In this document: positions 51,093-58,523 of the stretch, piece by piece
Layout: each line of letters starts with the position of its first letter
Numbering within the stretch: position 1 is the first letter of the stretch
Assembly (NCBI GenBank): GCA_029547265.1
Contig: JAKPPP010000006.1
Coordinates: forward strand, 1-58,523
Length of the DNA stretch: 58,523 bases
Origin: Bacteroidota bacterium
Lineage (GTDB): Bacteria; Bacteroidota; Bacteroidia; AKYH767-A; OLB10
Direction of reading: 5' to 3'
Notes under the pieces: generated by a model
The model's database searches: none
What the model saw: the letters and a program-made list of their open reading frames with translations, nothing else
What the model was told of the DNA's origin: nothing
Made by a program: the position numbers and the translations under genes

Positions 51093-51503
51093 ATGAAAGC
51101 GTTAAAAATAATTTTAGTATTAGCTATTATAGCAGCAATTGGCGGATATTATGTCTATAACAAGCCGGTTTCCGGTTTGGAAGATACAAAGCCGGCATTC
51201 ACAATGAGTTCAGATGAATTGTTCTCTGCATTTGAAACTGATGAAACCGGTGCAAATAAAAAGTACTTAGGTAAAGTTATTGAAGTGTCAGGAACGGTAC
51301 AATCAGTAAACCATGAGCAAGACGGAAATACTAGCGTAACTCTTCAAACTACAGGAGGGATGTTCGGAGTTATCTGTCGACTAGACTCTGTGAATTCTAG
51401 TCCTCAAGGAATTGCAAATGGCCAAAAAGTATCAATGAAAGGCGAATGCAGCGGAATGTTAATGGACGTTGTTCTTGTTCGCTGCGTAAACGTTAAAAAG
51501 TAA
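51093..51503 (+). CDS. Membrane-anchored OB-fold protein (tRNA_anti-like)
   Basis: This 136-residue protein has an N-terminal membrane anchor (residues 1-20) and an OB-fold domain of the tRNA_anti-like group: LFSAFETDETGANKKYLGKV, IEVSGTVQSVN, VTLQTTGGMFGVICRLD and GQKVSMKGECSG, ending VLVRCVNVKK. Such envelope OB domains do not have a known nucleic-acid role and are found in Bacteroidota next to cytochrome c and YceI genes. The two conserved Cys (ICRLD, GECSG) could form a disulfide. It starts 6 bp after the lipoprotein gene and so belongs to the same operon. Confidence 0.82.
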   Translation: MKALKIILVLAIIAAIGGYYVYNKPVSGLEDTKPAFTMSSDELFSAFETDETGANKKYLGKVIEVSGTVQSVNHEQDGNTSVTLQTTGGMFGVICRLDSVNSSPQGIANGQKVSMKGECSGMLMDVVLVRCVNVKK

Positions 51504-51506
51504 ATA

Positions 51507-51531
51507 AAACCATTATTATAAACCATTATTA
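51507..51531 (+). repeat. 12-bp direct repeat before the 51533 gene
   Basis: AAACCATTATTA occurs at 51507-51518 and again at 51520-51531, ending one base before the ATG. It may be a pair of regulator half-sites or a translation element. A chance repeat in AT-rich DNA is possible. Confidence 0.5.
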
Positions 51532-51532
51532 A

Positions 51533-52387
51533 ATGAAAAAAATCTTACTTCTTACTACTGTCGTAGTTATTGCACTGGGAGCAATGTCTTTCGGTGTATT
51601 AAGCCCGAATGGTAAAGCAGGATATACAAATTCTCCTTCTGAGGGAAATTGTACATCTTCAGGATGCCACAATTCTTACACTGTCAATACAGGTGTAGGT
51701 TCTACAGTTTTGTCATCTACAAACATGACAAACTGGGAATACACTCCGGGAACAACTTATCATATGATTCTTACTGTGAAATATACTGGGAGATCATTAT
51801 TCGGATTAGGCCTAGAGTGTTTAACTACTGCAAATGCTAACGCAGGAACATTAGTTATTACTAACGCTGCTCAAACAAAGATCTCTACGAAAACAGTAAG
51901 TGGTGTTTCTCGTAAAAATGTTGTACAACAACAAAATGGTGGTGTACATGCTGATTCAATGCAGTTCGTGTTTGACTGGACAGCTCCAACAACAAATATC
52001 GGAAACGTGAAATTCTACTTCTCAGGAATGGCAGCTAATAACAATGGAACTGAATCAGGTGACTATGTTTATACAGGAAGCCAAACTGTTACCCCTGCTT
52101 CAACAGTTGGAGTTCAAGAAGTACAAGCAAATACATCTGCTCTTCAAGTGATTAACCTAGGTAGTGCTCTTCATTTAACGTATTCTGCAAAGGCTTCTTC
52201 AAATTCAAATGTTGAATTATATGACATCAAAGGTTCTTTAGTAAATCGCGTAGCTTTCGGTAAGCAAAATGCCGGAAACGTAGAATTGGATATGCCTATG
52301 TCGGGTTCTTTAAAATCTGGCGTGTATATTGTAAAGGTAATCCAAGGATCTGACGTCCTTACCAAAAAGACGGTATTAACCTTCTAA
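51533..52387 (+). CDS. Choice-of-anchor-V-like T9SS protein with CxxSGCH motif
   Basis: This 284-residue secreted protein has a signal peptide (about 1-22), then an opening SPNGKAGYTNSPSEGNCTSS containing the Cx4CH motif CTSSGCH (Cys40, Cys45, His46). A beta-sandwich follows (about 55-185: YTPGTTYHMILTVKYTG, LFGLGLECL, HADSMQFVFDWTAPT, VKFYFSGMAAN). A type A-like T9SS sorting domain (about 205-284) ends SGVYIVKVIQGSDVLTKKTV. The N-terminal part fits the choice-of-anchor V domain, which normally carries a CxxCH heme-like motif. It is surface exported by inference and belongs to the cytochrome-like operon. Confidence 0.82.
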   Translation: MKKILLLTTVVVIALGAMSFGVLSPNGKAGYTNSPSEGNCTSSGCHNSYTVNTGVGSTVLSSTNMTNWEYTPGTTYHMILTVKYTGRSLFGLGLECLTTANANAGTLVITNAAQTKISTKTVSGVSRKNVVQQQNGGVHADSMQFVFDWTAPTTNIGNVKFYFSGMAANNNGTESGDYVYTGSQTVTPASTVGVQEVQANTSALQVINLGSALHLTYSAKASSNSNVELYDIKGSLVNRVAFGKQNAGNVELDMPMSGSLKSGVYIVKVIQGSDVLTKKTVLTF

Positions 52388-52409
52388 AAACAATTAAATC
52401 CAAAACAAT

Positions 52410-52961
52410 ATGAAACGCATTCTCTTTATCATTGCTTTAGCAACTTCTATCAGCGCATCTGCTCAGGAACGTTATTTTACTCGTGGCGCTAGTGTATCAT
52501 TCTTTGCCGACGGTTCTAATACCCCTGAAAAAATCGAGGCGCACAATGGTCAGGGTACAAGTGTATTTGATGCAAAAACCGGCCAATTTGAATTCGCAGT
52601 ACTTATGAAGGCTTTCGAATTCGAAAAAGCGCTTATGCAAGATCACTTTCATGAAAATTATGTGGAGTCTGAAAAATATCCTAAGTCTACCTTCAAAGGT
52701 AACGTAGTTGATATGTCGAAAGTTGATCTTTCAAAAGATGGAGCCTACCCTGTAAAAGTGAAGGGAAATTTAACGCTTCATGGTGTTACTAAGGAAGTGC
52801 TTACTGATGCAGTATTTACTGTAAAAGGCGGCAAAGTAAATGGCGCATCAACTTTTAAAATACTTTTGGCGGATTATAAAGTTGAAATTCCTAATTTAGT
52901 GAAGGATAAAATATCTAAAGATGTTAGAATTGTGGTTGATGCCAACTACACAAAAATGTAA
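52410..52961 (+). CDS. YceI family periplasmic protein
   Basis: This 183-residue protein has a signal peptide (1-18, ISASAQ) and a YceI lipocalin-like domain: KTGQFEFAVLMKAFEFEKAL, ENYVESEKYPKSTFKGNV, VKGNLTLHGVTKEV and FKILLADYKVEIPNLVKDKI. YceI proteins bind isoprenoid chains. In this operon a quinone could link them to the heme-type lipoproteins (inference). It is the soluble counterpart of the membrane-anchored YceI at 45529. It precedes the DUF5777 gene by 6 bp. Confidence 0.92.
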   Translation: MKRILFIIALATSISASAQERYFTRGASVSFFADGSNTPEKIEAHNGQGTSVFDAKTGQFEFAVLMKAFEFEKALMQDHFHENYVESEKYPKSTFKGNVVDMSKVDLSKDGAYPVKVKGNLTLHGVTKEVLTDAVFTVKGGKVNGASTFKILLADYKVEIPNLVKDKISKDVRIVVDANYTKM

Positions 52962-52967
52962 TCAATT

Positions 52968-53882
52968 ATGAGGAAGTTCATTCCTGCAAAGTTTCGTTAC
53001 CTCTTAGCCGTTATAATGCTATTGTCGTTTGTACAACGTGTGCAAGCACAAGATGATTTATTAGGTTTATTAGGTGAAGAAAAACCGACAAAAGAGTTTC
53101 AGCGAAATGCCTTTAAAGCTACGCGCGTTATTAATGCGCACTCGATGGAATGTTTGTCGAGAGGTGTTCTTGATTTCAGAATACTTCATCGCTTCGGTTT
53201 AGTAAATCAAGGTGCTTATGAGGCTTTTGGTCTCGATCAAGCAACTATTCGTTTAGGTCTTGATTATGGCATCAGCGATCGATTAACTGTCGGCATCGGA
53301 AGAAGCAGCAATAAGAAAGAATTGGATGGATTTATTAAGTTTCGTCCGATCTGGCAGGCTAAAGGTGGTGGATGGCCGTTCTCGGTAATCCTTATCTCAG
53401 GAATTGTTAAAGATGGAATGAAGTGGGCCGATCCTAATCGCGATAATTATTTCTCTTCGAGATTAAGTTATTATCATCAAGTTGTTATCGGTCGTAAATT
53501 CTCTGAGGCGTTCTCACTTCAGTTTATGCCAACTGTAGTTCACCGTAATTTGGTAGCTACCGAAGCCGATAATCATGATATTACAACGATTGGAGTAGGT
53601 ACACGTTTGAAATTAACAAACAGACTTGCAATTACTGCAGAATACTTCCGTCATATTACTGATCTTCCCGTAGGATATACCGATCCATTATCGATCGGAT
53701 TTGATATCGAAACCGGCGGTCACGTTTTCCAGTTGCATTTCACTAATGCTTTAGGTATGAATGAAAGAGCATTCCTGGTTGGAACAGATGGGAAAGTGGA
53801 TAAAGGCGATATTCATTTCGGCTTTAATATTTCTCGTGTGTTCACTCTTTCAAAACCTAAAAAGTTTAGAAAGGCAAGCTAA
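52968..53882 (+). CDS. DUF5777 outer-membrane beta-barrel protein
   Basis: This 304-residue protein has a signal peptide (about 1-27, RVQAQ) and a beta-barrel of the DUF5777 family: NAFKATRVINAHSMECLSRG, VLDFRILHRFGLVNQGAYE, GLDYGISDRLTVGIGRSS and GGHVFQLHFTNALGMNERAF. The last beta-strand region ends ISRVFTLSKPKKFRKAS, with a basic tail. It is probably integral to the outer membrane. DUF5777 genes are often linked to YceI and cytochrome genes, so it may be the outer-membrane conduit or anchor of the same system. The function is unknown. Confidence 0.88.
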   Translation: MRKFIPAKFRYLLAVIMLLSFVQRVQAQDDLLGLLGEEKPTKEFQRNAFKATRVINAHSMECLSRGVLDFRILHRFGLVNQGAYEAFGLDQATIRLGLDYGISDRLTVGIGRSSNKKELDGFIKFRPIWQAKGGGWPFSVILISGIVKDGMKWADPNRDNYFSSRLSYYHQVVIGRKFSEAFSLQFMPTVVHRNLVATEADNHDITTIGVGTRLKLTNRLAITAEYFRHITDLPVGYTDPLSIGFDIETGGHVFQLHFTNALGMNERAFLVGTDGKVDKGDIHFGFNISRVFTLSKPKKFRKAS

Positions 53883-53903
53883 GAAATAGGTTAGGTTTAA
53901 TAA

Positions 53904-53945
53904 GCAAAAACGGCAACGATATAATTTATCTGTTGCCGTTTTGCA
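53904..53945. terminator. Bidirectional terminator
   Basis: AAAACGGCAAC (53907-53917) and GTTGCCGTTTT (53932-53942) form an 11-bp stem, with GATA/TATC able to extend inside. A- and T-rich flanks let it work on both strands, ending the DUF5777 operon and the converging polysaccharide locus. Confidence 0.88.
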
Positions 53946-53963
53946 TTTATGATGAATGTTCTT

Positions 53964-54734
53964 TTAAAACATTGCGTGATATGCTCTTTTGAAATATTGT
54001 CCGATTTTACGAAGTGGTTTCATCAACATTGTAAGCACTCCCGGTTTCATTCCGTTAAGTTTCCATGCCATTTTATCTTCAATGTTCGCTTTTAATTTTA
54101 CAAAGAAGCTAACATTGCTTACGCCACCCATGCGCATTTTAACGATTACTTCGTTGAGGTATGCTAGTTTAATTTTGTTCTTGTGAATTAAGCGTAGCAT
54201 TAATTCGTAGTCGGCCGATAACTTTAACTCTGTGTTGAACCCGCCAAATTTTTCATAACATTCTTTTTTTACAAAGAAGGTCGGGTGTGGAGGCATCCAT
54301 CCTCTCACAAACGCATCTTCTTCGTATTCTCCCGAATTCCATGTACGCATTACTTTATTTACATCGTTACGGTTAACGAAAACTAAATCCGCATATACAC
54401 CTTCAATCGTTGGGTCTTCTTCGAATTTCTTTACAACCTTGCTTATTACTTGGTCGTTAGCGTATAAATCGTCAGAATGAAGCATCCCAATAATATCACC
54501 GGTTGCTTGCTTGATTCCTTTGTTTAATGCATCGTAAAGTCCTTTATCTTTTTCTGAAACTACCTTAGCAATTCCGTGCTTGTATTTCTCTACAATCTCC
54601 AATGTTTTGTCTTTCGATTTTCCATCAATAATGATGTACTCCAAATCAGGATAATCCTGCGAAACAACCGTTCGTAAAGTGTCTTCAACAGTCGCAGAAC
54701 TGTTGTAGGTGATGGTGATGATAGATACTTTCAT
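53964..54734 (-). CDS. GT2 family glycosyltransferase
   Basis: This 256-residue GT-A enzyme has the inverting family 2 pattern: VSIITITYNSSATVEDTLRT at the start, YIIIDGKSKDKTLEI, the metal-binding region GMLHSDDLYAND (DxD equivalent HSDD), and WMPPHPTFFVKKECYEKFGG before the acceptor region LSADYELMLRL. It is cytoplasmic with no membrane span. It is the last gene of the second polysaccharide locus, after the acyltransferase. Sugar specificity is not predictable. Confidence 0.92.
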   Translation of the reverse strand: MKVSIITITYNSSATVEDTLRTVVSQDYPDLEYIIIDGKSKDKTLEIVEKYKHGIAKVVSEKDKGLYDALNKGIKQATGDIIGMLHSDDLYANDQVISKVVKKFEEDPTIEGVYADLVFVNRNDVNKVMRTWNSGEYEEDAFVRGWMPPHPTFFVKKECYEKFGGFNTELKLSADYELMLRLIHKNKIKLAYLNEVIVKMRMGGVSNVSFFVKLKANIEDKMAWKLNGMKPGVLTMLMKPLRKIGQYFKRAYHAMF

Positions 54735-54755
54735 TTCAGATAAATAGGTTCAGGT

Positions 54756-55304
54756 TTACATTACTCTTTCGCGAATTTTCACGGCAGGGTTTCCCTTATA
54801 CAGAGAATAGGGCTCGAGGGTTTCGGTAGCTACCGATTGAACGGTTAAAATGGCGTGAGATTTGAGCGTAACTCCCGGACAAACTACCGACATTGCGCCT
54901 ACCCAAGCTCCATCCTCCAAAATAATACCCTTCACAATTAGATCGAAGGTAGTCTTTTTATAGTTGTGATTGCCACATAAAAGCATCGAACCTTGGCTTA
55001 AACAGCAATTTTTACCGATTTTAACGGGGGCCAAGTTGTCAATCCATACCCTTTCGCCAATCCATGAATAATCGCCAATTTCCAGTATCCAAGGGTATTT
55101 AATATTGACGTTGGGCTTAATAACAACGCCTTTCCCAACTTTCGCTCCAAACAGCCTTAATAGGAATACTTTTAACCCGCTTAAGGGATTCATCGGATTT
55201 ATGAAGAAAACGACATTAACAAAATACCAAATCAGTATTTTTATTTTGCCGGCTCCGGGATTGTACCAACTGTTATTATAGGAAGATAAATCAGTTTCTT
55301 TCAT
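54756..55304 (-). CDS. WcaF-like hexapeptide acyltransferase
   Basis: This 182-residue left-handed beta-helix acetyltransferase resembles WcaF of colanic acid synthesis: YNNSWYNPGAGKIKILIWYF, FFINPMNPLSGLKVFLLRLF, GAKVGKGVVIKPNVNIKYPW, and the helix core IGENCC-like KIGKNCCLSQGSMLLCGNHN. It would add an acetyl group from acetyl-CoA to a sugar of the repeat unit. It lies between glycosyltransferase genes in the second polysaccharide locus, 8 bp after the GT4 gene at 55313. Confidence 0.9.
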   Translation of the reverse strand: MKETDLSSYNNSWYNPGAGKIKILIWYFVNVVFFINPMNPLSGLKVFLLRLFGAKVGKGVVIKPNVNIKYPWILEIGDYSWIGERVWIDNLAPVKIGKNCCLSQGSMLLCGNHNYKKTTFDLIVKGIILEDGAWVGAMSVVCPGVTLKSHAILTVQSVATETLEPYSLYKGNPAVKIRERVM

Positions 55305-55312
55305 AGCTTGAT

Positions 55313-56461
55313 CTATGCAAATAATAATCGGTTTTGTTCGATGCCTTTTTCGTCGTTGAATATTGAATTCGCAAACAATAATGCACCCGCACTATATTTC
55401 TCAAACGATTGTTGATCCCATGAACAAGATTCTTGAAGTGCTTTCAAAATCTCACTTTCATTGGCAAGAGGTATATCCCAACCTGCATTTTTTTGTTCCA
55501 GTTGCTTCCAAATTGTTTGATCGGAAAGTAATACCGGACAACCTGCTGCCATGCTTTCAACTATTGAATGACCGTAATTTTCATTAAAGGTAAGTAAAAT
55601 GCTTAAATGATAACTACTGAGTACTTTTATTACTTGGCTGTTTTCTATTACACCTTTATAGGTGGCTTTTATGTTCGTTGGAAGTTTGGCAATAGCTTCT
55701 TCGCACTTCTTCCAATATTCAGGATCTTCTATTGGTCCGTAAATATCGAATTCTACTTCACAATCCGATGGCAACTGAGCGAGCAATTTTATGGTTCCTT
55801 CTAAATTCTTTTTAACGGAAATGCGAGAAAGGAAAACTGCTTTTAATTTTCCGGAAATTTTTTCTCTATCAATTTTCGTTAGTGTTCTTGATTCAACAAG
55901 ATCGATCGCAACATGTATTTTGCAATTCTTGCCAAACATTGATCGAATTTCTTCTGCTTCTGCTTCTGAACTCGCATGCCATGTTATTCCTTTATAAAGA
56001 CCTAATATTTTTGCAAAATTCAAAAACATCTTTTTCTTGAAAGGCTTTATCTGCAATGCTCCTTTTCCCAACATTCCACGAGGAGCAAGTACCAGTTTTC
56101 TGTTTGGAAGTAATCGCTTACGTATTAAAAGCGGTTGCAATGTATAAAAGACAGAGAACAAAGAGTTGAGATAAATAATATCTGCTTGCTCTGCAAAGAT
56201 TACTTTTTTAAGCTGCTCTTTTGTTTTGTTTGCTGCAGAGAAGTAATAAACTTTACTTCCATCTTCGCGTGTTACCCAAGTGTCGGAAGGAATTCCTTCG
56301 TAGGGTGCATCAGCGTGGAGGTCACTATCTGAAGTGATAATACTAAAATCGTAATGATCTTTTAAATGACCTACCATGCTGGCGACAGATCGTATTTGTC
56401 CACCTGCTTTATAGCCGGGCAAATACCAATCAACAAATACCAGAATTTTCTTTTTAGTCAT
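55313..56461 (-). CDS. GT4 family glycosyltransferase
   Basis: This 382-residue GT-B enzyme begins KILVFVDWYLPGYKAGGQIR, a typical acceptor-side loop with the Gly-Gly motif, and has the donor domain KAVFLSRISVKKNLEGTIKLL, FDIYGPIEDPEYWKKCE, and HLSILLTFNENYGHSIVESM (ENYGHSIVE fits the ExxxxxxxE motif). It is cytoplasmic. It follows the next glycosyltransferase gene by 28 bp in the same minus-strand operon. Confidence 0.92.
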   Translation of the reverse strand: MTKKKILVFVDWYLPGYKAGGQIRSVASMVGHLKDHYDFSIITSDSDLHADAPYEGIPSDTWVTREDGSKVYYFSAANKTKEQLKKVIFAEQADIIYLNSLFSVFYTLQPLLIRKRLLPNRKLVLAPRGMLGKGALQIKPFKKKMFLNFAKILGLYKGITWHASSEAEAEEIRSMFGKNCKIHVAIDLVESRTLTKIDREKISGKLKAVFLSRISVKKNLEGTIKLLAQLPSDCEVEFDIYGPIEDPEYWKKCEEAIAKLPTNIKATYKGVIENSQVIKVLSSYHLSILLTFNENYGHSIVESMAAGCPVLLSDQTIWKQLEQKNAGWDIPLANESEILKALQESCSWDQQSFEKYSAGALLFANSIFNDEKGIEQNRLLFA

Positions 56462-56489
56462 TTTATAACGGTGATGTATATCCGAATAT

Positions 56490-57560
56490 TTATTTTATAA
56501 GCGACATTATAGTGTCAGCCCAAGTATCCGGAGTAATCAATTTTGATAATTCAACACTTTTCTTTCCCATAGCGATAAGTTTTTCGTCGCTACTATTTAT
56601 TATTTTCAATAATGATTCACGTACTGATTCTACACTTTTTGGTTGGCAGAAGAATCCGTTTTCTCCTTCCTTGAGAAATGTAGTAGCTGCACTTGTTGTT
56701 GTACTGCATATCATCGGAAACCCTGATGCTGCATATTCATGTACTACAACTCCCCAATGCTCGTAATGTGTAGGAAGGATAAATACGCCGGTATCAACCA
56801 AGTATTTTTTTAATTGATCAGGTTGTACAAATCCGAAATCTTTTATACTGTCATTCTTAGGAAATTCCGGATGTAGTTCTCCTTTTCCTAAGCACCACAA
56901 TTCCCATCCTTTGCGATCATCATCACTTAGAGAAGAGAATGCTTGCCATAGCTCTCGAATGCCTTTTAATTCAGTGTATCTTCCTACATATATAAATCGA
57001 TGTGGGAATTTATTTTCCTTAGCTTCTTTTGTTTCGTTGTAGTATTGATGAAATAAATCAACATCAGCAGAATACATTCCGCTCTGAATCAATCTATCGT
57101 TTTTAAATCCTAAACGACGAGCATATTCAGCATTCGGTGCACCGGGTACCCAACAATGAGTAAAGAATTGATGCAGATAAAATGGTCCAAGGAAAGAAGC
57201 AATTCGTTGTTTAATTGTTCCAAGCCAAGGGTTGTCGAGGGTCATAACAACAGGAACTCTTTTATTGATCGACTTGCATACTGCTAAATAGCCTTTATCA
57301 GCCCAACCGCATACATAAACGAAATCAGGATTGATCTCATTTACCAAAGTAATTAGTTGTTCGTTATTATACTTTTCTCTCGCATAATCATGAATTCTCT
57401 CCGAGAATTTAAATTGAAATGGAGCAACAGCATTAACTGGGTATCTTACTACATGCACTTCTGAATCATACTTAGCAGCGAGCTTTTCCATACAAGCTAC
57501 TACGTATCCTGCTAACTCAAAGTACAGGAATAGTATTTTTTTCTTGTGTGGTATCAACAT
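56490..57560 (-). CDS. GT4 family glycosyltransferase
   Basis: This 356-residue GT-B enzyme has an N-terminal LFLYFELAGYVVACMEKLA, a central VPVVMTLDNPWLGTIKQRI, then the donor domain FPHRFIYVGRYTELKGIREL and FILPTHYEHWGVVVHEYAAS, whose EHWGVVVHE fits the family motif. It starts inside the end of the polymerase gene, a 44-bp overlap in another frame, unusual but both frames hold family sequence to their ends. The ATG at 57560 is needed to keep the first strand, MLIPHKKKILFLY. Confidence 0.9.
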   Translation of the reverse strand: MLIPHKKKILFLYFELAGYVVACMEKLAAKYDSEVHVVRYPVNAVAPFQFKFSERIHDYAREKYNNEQLITLVNEINPDFVYVCGWADKGYLAVCKSINKRVPVVMTLDNPWLGTIKQRIASFLGPFYLHQFFTHCWVPGAPNAEYARRLGFKNDRLIQSGMYSADVDLFHQYYNETKEAKENKFPHRFIYVGRYTELKGIRELWQAFSSLSDDDRKGWELWCLGKGELHPEFPKNDSIKDFGFVQPDQLKKYLVDTGVFILPTHYEHWGVVVHEYAASGFPMICSTTTSAATTFLKEGENGFFCQPKSVESVRESLLKIINSSDEKLIAMGKKSVELSKLITPDTWADTIMSLIK

Positions 57561-58523
57561 GCTGCAATAAAGTAATATTTAAAATTGCGATAATCGTAAA
57601 AGGATTTAATGATCCTTGGAACCAAGCCTCGAACATACATGAGAACAGAATCGCAAACATTGTAGGTAAGGCCATATAATTTACTGATGCGGCCTTAAAG
57701 AAATTTTTAAAGAAGCCTACCAGATATACGATAAGTCCGATGATTCCTGTATTTAGCCAAAGCGCAAGGAATGTATTATGTACTCCACCTAAGTGACCTA
57801 GGTCGTTCAGCCAATATTTATTTTCTTCAAACAATGTCTCTTCGTACGAGAATCCTCTTCCCAACATAAAGTTGTTTTGAATTTCTTGCCATCCGAAGGT
57901 CCATGCAATTAAACGGCCTGATCCATCTTCAAGGTGATCAACGCGGAAATAATCTCCTAAGCCGAATGCATTAATAATAGCAGGTAAGTTTTCATTAATA
58001 ATTTGAAATAAAATGGCAACAATGATTACAATTACAAATCCGACCCAATACGAAATCTTATAGAATCTCGAAAAGAAAAGGAAAATGAGAATTGAGAATA
58101 TACAGTTTCGCGAGCCCGACATTAATACCGATAATATCAAACTTCCGAAAATTAATACTAACTGAGGTTTTGTAAACATCTTAGGATGCTTTTGCAATGT
58201 CAGCATAATCATAATAAAGAAAACGGTGGAGAAACTCCCGATACCATTCGGATTTCCTAATAAGCCGTTATATCTACCAACTAAGTAAGTATAATTCTCA
58301 GGCAGAATTCTACTTAATCCTAATGCTACAACATATAACAAAGTGCCCGACCAAATCCAAAGCTTGAGCATTCTTTCTCCTCTGTCTAGCGCAATTTCTC
58401 TTGTAAAATAGTTTGGAATGAAGATGAACATTAGTGCAAACGATAACGTCTTTTGGAAAGCTAACATTGGCAATGGGTTTCTAAACATCGATATTGATGC
58501 TACCAAAAAGAATGCTGTAAAGG
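57517..58523 (-). CDS. O-antigen ligase/polymerase-like membrane protein, 5' end cut by window
   Basis: This is a partial membrane protein whose reading frame continues past the right edge, so the N-terminus is missing. The first internal start candidates are a TTG at 58506 and an ATG six codons on, but neither need be the true start. At least eight hydrophobic segments are visible, and the signature FYMGLLGNPNGIG-like part reads RYNGLLGNPNGIGSFSTVF, followed by VLMSGSRNCIF and ENKYWLNDLGHLGGVHNTFL, all typical of the O-antigen ligase/Wzy family. It is the second Wzy-like protein in the window. The locus continues to the right. Confidence 0.85.
   Translation of the reverse strand, partial: FTAFFLVASISMFRNPLPMLAFQKTLSFALMFIFIPNYFTREIALDRGERMLKLWIWSGTLLYVVALGLSRILPENYTYLVGRYNGLLGNPNGIGSFSTVFFIMIMLTLQKHPKMFTKPQLVLIFGSLILSVLMSGSRNCIFSILIFLFFSRFYKISYWVGFVIVIIVAILFQIINENLPAIINAFGLGDYFRVDHLEDGSGRLIAWTFGWQEIQNNFMLGRGFSYEETLFEENKYWLNDLGHLGGVHNTFLALWLNTGIIGLIVYLVGFFKNFFKAASVNYMALPTMFAILFSCMFEAWFQGSLNPFTIIAILNITLLQHVDTTQEKNTIPVL

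Noticed and set aside
57517-57560. 44-bp overlap of the last two genes as a sign of frameshift
   Set aside because: Both reading frames keep family-like sequence up to their ends, and the ATG at 57560 is required for the first strand of the transferase. The overlap looks genuine.

Overview
The window looks like a chromosomal segment from a member of the Bacteroidota. The signs are C-terminal type IX secretion (T9SS) sorting domains, a TonB-dependent receptor with an N-terminal carboxypeptidase-like domain, a FISUMP lipoprotein, DUF4270 and DUF5777 proteins, a LytTR regulator paired with a propeller-type sensor kinase, low GC content, and TAnnTTTG-type -7 promoter boxes in place of sigma70 sites. 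The order glycogen-synthase-like gene, DUF4270 lipoprotein, glmS is a housekeeping arrangement I associate with this phylum. I see no rRNA, tRNA, CRISPR array, transposase or phage gene. The right end cuts a gene.

Layout: (1) 41-3690, minus strand: an unknown TIM-barrel-like protein, a tyrosine phenol-lyase and a NorC-type cytochrome, probably one operon running off the left edge. (2) 3944-10101: dusB, then CPBP protease, glycogen-synthase-like protein, DUF4270 lipoprotein and glmS. (3) 10200-19109, minus strand: a polysaccharide locus with a glycosyltransferase, a GH5 lipoprotein, four sulfotransferases, a Wzy-like polymerase and a Wzx-like flippase. (4) 19365-33194, plus strand: an accessory block of secreted proteins. 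Four share an undescribed N-terminal domain (core ENVIVEKYY) and sit with a TonB-dependent receptor, a FISUMP lipoprotein, a beta-helix-like protein ending in a dockerin-like loop, and cohesin-like T9SS proteins. (5) 33245-36544, minus strand: GH1 glucosidase, glycosyltransferase, LpxH-like phosphoesterase. (6) 36870-39639: stress module (BON protein, Dps, small acidic protein, Old Yellow Enzyme). (7) 39707-45263, minus strand: SLC13-type anion transporter, cysC, cysD, cysN, cysQ. (8) 45529-53882, plus strand: two YceI proteins bracketing a two-component system, two cytochrome-like lipoproteins, an OB-fold protein, a choice-of-anchor-V-like T9SS protein and a DUF5777 barrel. (9) 53964-58523, minus strand: a second polysaccharide locus.

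How the genes may work together (inference): the cys genes would import sulfate, make PAPS and clear PAP, supplying the four sulfotransferases, so the organism probably makes a sulfated surface polysaccharide. The 19-33 kb block could be a surface uptake or adhesion system in which T9SS-exported paralogs cooperate with the TonB receptor, and in which cohesin-like and dockerin-like parts could pair. The 45-54 kb block could be a periplasmic and surface electron-transfer system under its own LytS/LytT-type pair. Its three cysteine proteins all carry the same CxxSGCH motif.
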